Assembly: GCA_036271875.1 (NCBI GenBank)
Contig: DATAZU010000017.1
Coordinates: forward strand, 124,001-188,000
From: Galbitalea sp036271875
GTDB lineage: Bacteria; Actinomycetota; Actinomycetes; Actinomycetales; Microbacteriaceae
Direction of reading: 5' to 3'
DNA length: 64,000 nt
In this document: in pieces, positions 59,432-64,000 of the stretch
Layout: each line of letters begins with the position of its first letter
How positions within the stretch are numbered: the stretch's first letter is position 1
Made by a program: the position numbers and the translations under genes
The notes under the pieces: generated by a model
Seen by the model: the letters and a program-made list of their open reading frames with translations, nothing else
Databases searched by the model: none
Told to the model about the DNA's origin: nothing

Positions 59432-60700
59432 CTAGCGTCCGGTGCCTCCGTGCACCTTTGCCTCTTCGTCTCCGTCGAGGTCGAATGCGCTGTGCACCAC
59501 CGCGACCGCCTTCTTGATGGTGTCGGCCCGCGTGACAACGGAGATCCTGATCTCGCTGGTCGAGATCATCTCGATGTTGATGCCGGCCTCGAACAGGGCG
59601 GTGAACAGCTTGGCCGAGACGCCGGCATTGGTGCGCATCCCCGCACCGACGAGCGATAGCTTGCCGATCTCTTCGTCGTACTGCAGCGTCTCGAAACCGA
59701 TATCGCTCTTCGCATCGTCGAGGGCCGCGAGAGTTGCCGGACCATCCGTCTTGGGCAGCGTAAATGAGATGTCGGTCTGTGAAGTTTCGGTGCGCGAGAC
59801 GTTCTGAACGATCATGTCGATGTTCGCGCCGGCGGATGCGACGACCGTAAAGATCTGCGCCGCCTTGCCCGGGATGTCCGGGACGCCGACGACGGTGATC
59901 TTCGCCTGGCTGAGATCGGCCGCGACTCCGGCGATGAGTGGCTCTTCCACGGTACTTTCTCCCTCCACCGGATTGACGACAAGAGTGCCGGTGTTGTTGT
60001 TGAACGACGAACGCACATGCAGGGTAACCCCGTGCCTGCGCGCGTATTCGACCGCACGGATGTACAGGACTTTCGCCCCCGCAGCCGCGAGCTCGAGCAT
60101 TTCCTCGCTCGTGATCTTCTCGATCTTCCGCGCGGCAGGGACCATTCGCGGATCCGTCGTGAAGACGCCATCCACATCGGTGTAGATCTCGCAAACCTCA
60201 GCGTCGAGCGCTGCGGCAAGCGCAACCGCGGTCGTATCTGACCCGCCGCGACCCAGGGTCGTAATGTCTCCGGTACCGCGGTTGAAGCCCTGGAAGCCCG
60301 CGACGATCGCGACCGCTCCGTCGTCGAGGGCCTTCCGAACTCGGTCCGGGGTGACGTCGACAATGCGCGCGGACCCGTGCTGGGCATCCGTGATCATGCC
60401 GGCCTGGCTGCCGGTGTAGCTGCGTGCCTCGATCCCGAGCGACTTGATCGCCATCGCGAGAAGGGCCATCGAGATGCGCTCACCCGCCGTCAACAGCATG
60501 TCCAGTTCGCGGCCGCTCGGCGCCGGGACGACCTCGTTCGCGAGGTCCATGAGCTCATCGGTGGTGTCGCCCATGGCGGACACGACCACGACGACCTCGT
60601 TGCCGGCTTTGCTCGTCTCGACGATGCGCTTTGCGACCCGCTTGATGCTCTCGGCGTCAGCGACGGAGGATCCTCCGTACTTCTGTACGATCAAGCTCAC
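59432..60700 (-). CDS. lysC: Aspartate kinase
   Basis: 422 residues. The kinase domain has QKYGGSSVADAESI, LTAGERISMALLA, SLGIEARSYTGSQAG and TLGRGGSDTTAVALAAAL. Two C-terminal ACT domains (AKITVVGVPDIPGKAAQIF ... ; GKLSLVGAGMRTNAGVSAKLF) give feedback control. In actinobacteria a beta chain often starts internally in this gene; METs near residue 250 are not conclusive here. It is co-directional with recR and dnaX upstream and asd downstream. Confidence 0.95.
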   Translation of the reverse strand: MSLIVQKYGGSSVADAESIKRVAKRIVETSKAGNEVVVVVSAMGDTTDELMDLANEVVPAPSGRELDMLLTAGERISMALLAMAIKSLGIEARSYTGSQAGMITDAQHGSARIVDVTPDRVRKALDDGAVAIVAGFQGFNRGTGDITTLGRGGSDTTAVALAAALDAEVCEIYTDVDGVFTTDPRMVPAARKIEKITSEEMLELAAAGAKVLYIRAVEYARRHGVTLHVRSSFNNNTGTLVVNPVEGESTVEEPLIAGVAADLSQAKITVVGVPDIPGKAAQIFTVVASAGANIDMIVQNVSRTETSQTDISFTLPKTDGPATLAALDDAKSDIGFETLQYDEEIGKLSLVGAGMRTNAGVSAKLFTALFEAGINIEMISTSEIRISVVTRADTIKKAVAVVHSAFDLDGDEEAKVHGGTGR

Positions 60701-60790
60701 GAAGTACTCCTGGGCGCGTTGGTGGTCAAGAGTTCAGTGTAATGGCCCCAAATCATGGCGCTGCGCAGGTCGAATGGAGCCGTTCCGCCG

Positions 60791-61390
60791 CTACTGCTCG
60801 ACCAGTCGCCTGCCCTCGAACGCTCGCCCGAGGGTGACTTCGTCGGCGTATTCGAGATCGCCGCCGACGGGCAGACCGGATGCGAGGCGCGTGACCCGGA
60901 GATTCGGCTGGACCAGGAGTCGGGTCAGGTATGTGGCCGTCGCTTCGCCCTCAAGGTTGGGGTCGGTCGCAATGATGACCTCGGTCACCGTGCCGTCCGC
61001 GAGTCGTTGGACCAGCTTGCGGATGTTGAGGTCGTCGGGGCCGATGCCATCGATCGGACTGATCGCACCGCCCAACACGTGATAGAGCCCGCGGAACTCA
61101 CGCGTGCGCTCGATCGCTTGCACATCCTTCGCCTCTTCGACGACGCAGATCGTCGCGGCCGAGCGTCGCGGGTCACGGCAAATGTTGCAGGTTTCCTCTT
61201 CGGTGACGTTTCCGCAGATCTCGCAGAAGCGCACCTTCTCTTTGACCGTCATGAGTACCTCGGCGAGGTGGGTGACATCAAAGCTCTCGGTAGTGAGGAT
61301 GTGAAACGCGATGCGCTGCGCAGACTTCGGCCCGATACCGGGCAGCCGCCCGAGTTCGTCGATCAGATCCTGGACGATTCCCTCGTACAC
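60791..61390 (-). CDS. recR: Recombination protein RecR
   Basis: 199 residues. The HhH region is LGRLPGIGPKSAQRIAFHIL, the zinc finger is CEICGNVTEEETCNIC, and the Toprim domain holds ICVVEEAKDVQAIERT and the late VTEVIIATDPNLEGEATA. It works with RecO/RecF in gap repair. It begins 3 nt after dnaX; no ybaB/ebfC gene lies between them. Confidence 0.95.
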   Translation of the reverse strand: MYEGIVQDLIDELGRLPGIGPKSAQRIAFHILTTESFDVTHLAEVLMTVKEKVRFCEICGNVTEEETCNICRDPRRSAATICVVEEAKDVQAIERTREFRGLYHVLGGAISPIDGIGPDDLNIRKLVQRLADGTVTEVIIATDPNLEGEATATYLTRLLVQPNLRVTRLASGLPVGGDLEYADEVTLGRAFEGRRLVEQ

Positions 61391-61393
61391 GGC

Positions 61394-63346
61394 CTAGTTT
61401 TCCCTCGGGATAACGCGCGGGGCGACCGTCTGCTCTTCAATGAAGTTGGCGCCGAGGATCTCGCGGACGACTGATTCGCCGTAGCGCTTGGACTCGTGGT
61501 CACTGGATGCCGCTGGCTTTGACGCAGCATCCTTCGACTGCTGCCTGGCCGGCACTGCTCCCGAGGTCACAACCTCGGAGACCGCAGGCTCGTCGACAGA
61601 TCCCGGGATCGGCACGACCGCCCATCCCGCCTCATCGACAGCCGGCTCGGTGTCGGGTTCGGTTGGTTCTGGAACGTCGGTCTCGGAAACCGCGATCTGC
61701 TCGACGACACCATCGAGCGTCGGCTCGACCTTGGCGATGAACTTCACGCGTAATCCCAGTACCGCAAGGATTGCGCCGCGCAGAACTTCGCTGACGCTTT
61801 CGTCCGCGCTCTGCGGTTTCTTGAAGTTGGCGACGTCCGCCTCGTTCGGGAAGGTGACGGTCAGAATGTCGCCGTCGAGAGTTCTCGCCTGGCTGGTCTG
61901 GACGACCATCCACGCTTTTCTCTTGCCGCTGATCGACTCGAGGATCTCCGGCCACGCATCGCGCATTTGCTGGAGCGTGACCTCCTTGGCCTCAGCAACG
62001 ACCTGGGCGGGGGCCTCGCCCGGTCCGGTCCCCGAGTCCGCCGAAGGGTCGGCGACGGGCGACTTGGCTGCGGGCGCTTCGACGGGCTCAGCGACGACCG
62101 TGGGCACAACGGGTGCCTTCGCGGCAACCGGCTCGGGGGCACCGCCATCCACGCCAATTCGCCGTTCGAGACGCTCGACGCGAGCCAGCGCACCGCGATC
62201 GGTCTCGTCGCTTTCTGGCACCAGGATGCGCGCAATCATCAACTCGAGGTGCAGTCGCGGCGAGGTCGCACCGGTCATCTCGGTGAGCGCGGCGTTGGCG
62301 ACATCCGCCGCCCGTGAGAGTTCGGCCTCGCCAAACTTGTGTGCCTGAACGGCCATGCGGTCGAGCTCATCCTGCGGGGTTCCGCGCAGCACGGCGGCTG
62401 CACCCTCGGCACTCGTCGCTGCGCCCGCGAGGGCATTCACAACGATGAGGTCGCGGAATCGCTCGAGGAGGTCTTCGACGAAGCGCCTCGGATCCTGTCC
62501 GGTCTGGATGACGCGATCGACGGCCGTGAACGCGGCGGCGGAGTCGCGCGCACCGATCGCGTCGATGACCTCATCGAGGAGCGCACTGTTCGTATACCCC
62601 AGCAGGGCAACCGCCCGCTCGTACTCGATCGTCACGGTGCCTGTGCCAGTCGCAGGCTCCGAACCGGCCATGAGCTGGTCGAGCAGCGACAGGGTGTCGC
62701 GAACCGAACCGCCGCCCGCGCGAACGACGAGCGACAGAACACCGGGCGCGACCGTGATGCCTTCGGCGTCGCAGAGTGTCTGCGTGTACTCGAGCATCTG
62801 GGCCGGAGCAACCAGTCGGAACGGATAGTGGTGGGTACGCGAGCGAATCGTACCGATGACTTTCTCCGGCTCGGTCGTCGCGAAGATGAACTTCACGTGC
62901 TCCGGTGGCTCCTCGACGATCTTGAGCAGGGCGTTAAACCCCTGCGGCGTGACCATGTGCGCCTCGTCCAGGATGAAGATCTTGTAGCGGTCGCGAGCGG
63001 GCGCGAACACGGCGCGCTCGCGCAGGTCGCGCGCATCGTCGACACCGTTGTGGGATGCGGCGTCGATCTCAACGACATCCAGAGATCCGCTGCCATCGCG
63101 AGACAGTTCGATGCAACTCGCGCACTTGCCGCACGGGGTGTCGGTCGGCCCCTCAGCGCAGTTGAGGCAGCGGGCGAGGATGCGCGCGGACGTCGTCTTG
63201 CCGCATCCGCGTGGCCCGCTGAACAGGTAGGCGTGGTTGACCCGGTTGGTGCGAAGCGCCGTGCGCAGCGGATCGGTGACCTGGGACTGCCCGATCAGTT
63301 CGGCGAACGTCTCCGGCCGATACCGGCGATACAGGGCAGTGGACAC
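61394..63346 (-). CDS. dnaX: DNA polymerase III subunit gamma/tau
   Basis: 650 residues. AAA+ module: YRRYRPETFAELIGQSQV, Walker A GPRGCGKTTSARI, the zinc site CLNCAEGPTDTPCGKCASC, FILDEAHMVTPQGFNALLKIVEEPPEHV. Domain III extends to about residue 370. A Pro/Ala-rich linker (VEAPAAKSPVADPSADSGTG) contains two REP-like repeats, then a tau-like region (LQQMRDAWPEILESISGKRKAWM) continues. It is the clamp-loader motor. No -1 frameshift signal (A-runs with a stem) is visible. Confidence 0.95.
   Translation of the reverse strand: MSTALYRRYRPETFAELIGQSQVTDPLRTALRTNRVNHAYLFSGPRGCGKTTSARILARCLNCAEGPTDTPCGKCASCIELSRDGSGSLDVVEIDAASHNGVDDARDLRERAVFAPARDRYKIFILDEAHMVTPQGFNALLKIVEEPPEHVKFIFATTEPEKVIGTIRSRTHHYPFRLVAPAQMLEYTQTLCDAEGITVAPGVLSLVVRAGGGSVRDTLSLLDQLMAGSEPATGTGTVTIEYERAVALLGYTNSALLDEVIDAIGARDSAAAFTAVDRVIQTGQDPRRFVEDLLERFRDLIVVNALAGAATSAEGAAAVLRGTPQDELDRMAVQAHKFGEAELSRAADVANAALTEMTGATSPRLHLELMIARILVPESDETDRGALARVERLERRIGVDGGAPEPVAAKAPVVPTVVAEPVEAPAAKSPVADPSADSGTGPGEAPAQVVAEAKEVTLQQMRDAWPEILESISGKRKAWMVVQTSQARTLDGDILTVTFPNEADVANFKKPQSADESVSEVLRGAILAVLGLRVKFIAKVEPTLDGVVEQIAVSETDVPEPTEPDTEPAVDEAGWAVVPIPGSVDEPAVSEVVTSGAVPARQQSKDAASKPAASSDHESKRYGESVVREILGANFIEEQTVAPRVIPREN
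62025..62099. repeat. Inverted pair of REP-like repeats inside the dnaX linker
   Basis: CCGGTCCCCGAGTCCGCCGA (plus AGGGT) at 62025-62049 and CGCTTCGACGGGCTCAGCGA (plus CGACC) at 62075-62099 are opposite-oriented, degenerate copies of the dispersed repeat. They code for DPSADSGTG and VEPVEA in the linker between the motor and C-terminal parts of DnaX, and keep the reading frame open. Confidence 0.6.
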
Positions 63347-63420
63347 CTACACAGGATAGTCGCCGCCTACGACCCGCCGCGGGCCGGGACTGCGGCTGTG
63401 GATGCGCTATCCGTTGCCCG

Positions 63421-63496
63421 CTAACTTCACGGAAACGGCAACACGCCGAGCTGGCGATGGAGCACGTTCGGCGAGTCGCAACTTCTGTGAAGTTAG
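63421..63496. repeat. Palindromic TIR element E4
   Basis: Perfect 10-bp ends CTAACTTCAC / GTGAAGTTAG. The inside has GGCAACACGCCG as in E3 and, in part, E5. It lies in the divergent region between dnaX and the DUF559-family gene at the right edge. Confidence 0.78.
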
Positions 63497-63537
63497 ACGA
63501 GTCCTCCACGTCGACGAGGTGGTTCTGATCATCCACG

Positions 63538-64000
63538 ATGCTCCGAAGACCCGACTCCACCGGAAGCGGTCGAAACAATGATGGGGCGGTGGCAGTCCTT
63601 CTCATGTGCGCTCTCGGACACATCGTCACCACTCATCAGCTCACTCAAAACGGAGTGAGCCCGTTCCGGATCCGGACGGCAGTGACCACAGGGCGGATCA
63701 TCCGGCTTCGACGCGGTATCTATGCCTGCACCCACACGGACGAAATGATCACTCGAGCCGCAGGGATTGGCGGCGCCGCGACTTGCGTATCGATTCTTCG
63801 GCAGCACGGCGTCTGGGCCGGGAACTCTCCGAATCTTCACGTCCAACTAGTCCCCGGAACTGCGAGACCACCTGAGACCGGGCTGACTCCTCATTGGGAG
63901 CGACCGCGATTCGCGATGACATCCCCGTGGCGAGCGGGGCCGATGCAGGCGATGTGGCGTGCAATCCATTGCCTCGACGAGGAGAACACTGTGGCTGCTC
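63538..64000 (+). CDS. DUF559/AbiEi-like gene, cut by the right edge
   Basis: The open frame runs from the ATG at 63538 (MLRRPDSTGS) to the edge. GTG 63589 and ATG 63604 are possible starts, since the ribosome site is not clear. ALGHIVTTHQLTQNGVSPFR, IIRLRRGIYACTHTDEMITR and GGAATCVSILRQHGVW match the N-terminal AbiEi-like domain of the protein at 15109. The nuclease-like part would lie beyond the window. Confidence 0.72.
   Translation, partial: MLRRPDSTGSGRNNDGAVAVLLMCALGHIVTTHQLTQNGVSPFRIRTAVTTGRIIRLRRGIYACTHTDEMITRAAGIGGAATCVSILRQHGVWAGNSPNLHVQLVPGTARPPETGLTPHWERPRFAMTSPWRAGPMQAMWRAIHCLDEENTVAA

Noticed and set aside
61394..63346. Programmed -1 frameshift in dnaX producing gamma
   Set aside because: No slippery A-run and stem pair was seen in the linker; the gene appears to make one product.
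63347..63537. SRP (4.5S) RNA near dnaX
   Set aside because: The conserved GGTCCGGAAGGAAGCAG-type loop is absent on both strands; the visible hairpin is element E4.

Overview
The window is high-GC, densely coded, mostly minus-strand chromosomal DNA of an actinobacterium, most likely of the family Microbacteriaceae. The evidence is an FMN riboswitch with ribD-ribE-ribBA-ribH, a 6C RNA, an actinobacterial Tad pilus locus, a Rv2578c-type radical SAM gene behind a LexA box, the dnaX-recR-lysC-asd order, and short dispersed repeats of the CTTCGACAAGCTCAGGG type. No rRNA, CRISPR array, phage or transposase gene is visible.

Layout. 1-9.9 kb: two large secreted repeat proteins (one cut by the left edge, one of 2024 residues) downstream of an ECF sigma factor fused to a zinc finger, membrane region and Big-like tail. 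10-15 kb: YihY membrane protein, exonuclease III, trpS, acetyltransferase, methyltransferase, HAD hydrolase. 15-16.2 kb: a DUF559-type nuclease-like gene framed by two palindromic elements. 16.2-20.8 kb: riboflavin operon and ribokinase. 20.8-24.1 kb: drug-type ABC transporter with a lysozyme-like protein. 24.2-28.5 kb: surface protein with an N-terminal LPTTG, small HTH regulator with paired operators, ABC exporter, antiporter. 28.5-37 kb: SpoU methyltransferase, gabD, pncA, a PBP4-type protein with a mutated active site, CAP-domain protein, tRNA-Thr, TetR regulator, secreted peptidase. 36.9-41.4 kb: holB, tmk, topA. 41.6-45 kb: Tad pilus genes and 6C RNA. 45-49.3 kb: ridA, class A PBP, phosphoesterase, tRNA-Pro. 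49.5-54 kb: rraA, tdk and a two-kinase LuxR-type signalling system. 54-64 kb: LexA-controlled radical SAM gene, mqo, a GDSL hydrolase, a decayed DUF559 gene, asd, lysC, recR, dnaX, and a further DUF559-family gene cut by the right edge.

Many adjacent genes overlap by 4 bases (ATGA or GTGA), which indicates translational coupling and was used to choose several starts.

The most unusual signal is a set of eight intergenic palindromic elements of 64-92 bp. Each has terminal inverted repeats. Three share one terminal sequence (GTAACTCATGC), and three (two of them with different ends) share a GCAACACGCCG core. All three DUF559-family loci here sit directly beside such an element. I propose, as inference, a repeat/nuclease partnership comparable to REP/RAYT. 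Other points of interest are a DacB homologue that has lost its catalytic serine, REP-like repeats inside the DnaX linker, a TadE-like pilin whose N-terminus is an 18-bp tandem repeat, and a 34-bp triple tandem repeat.
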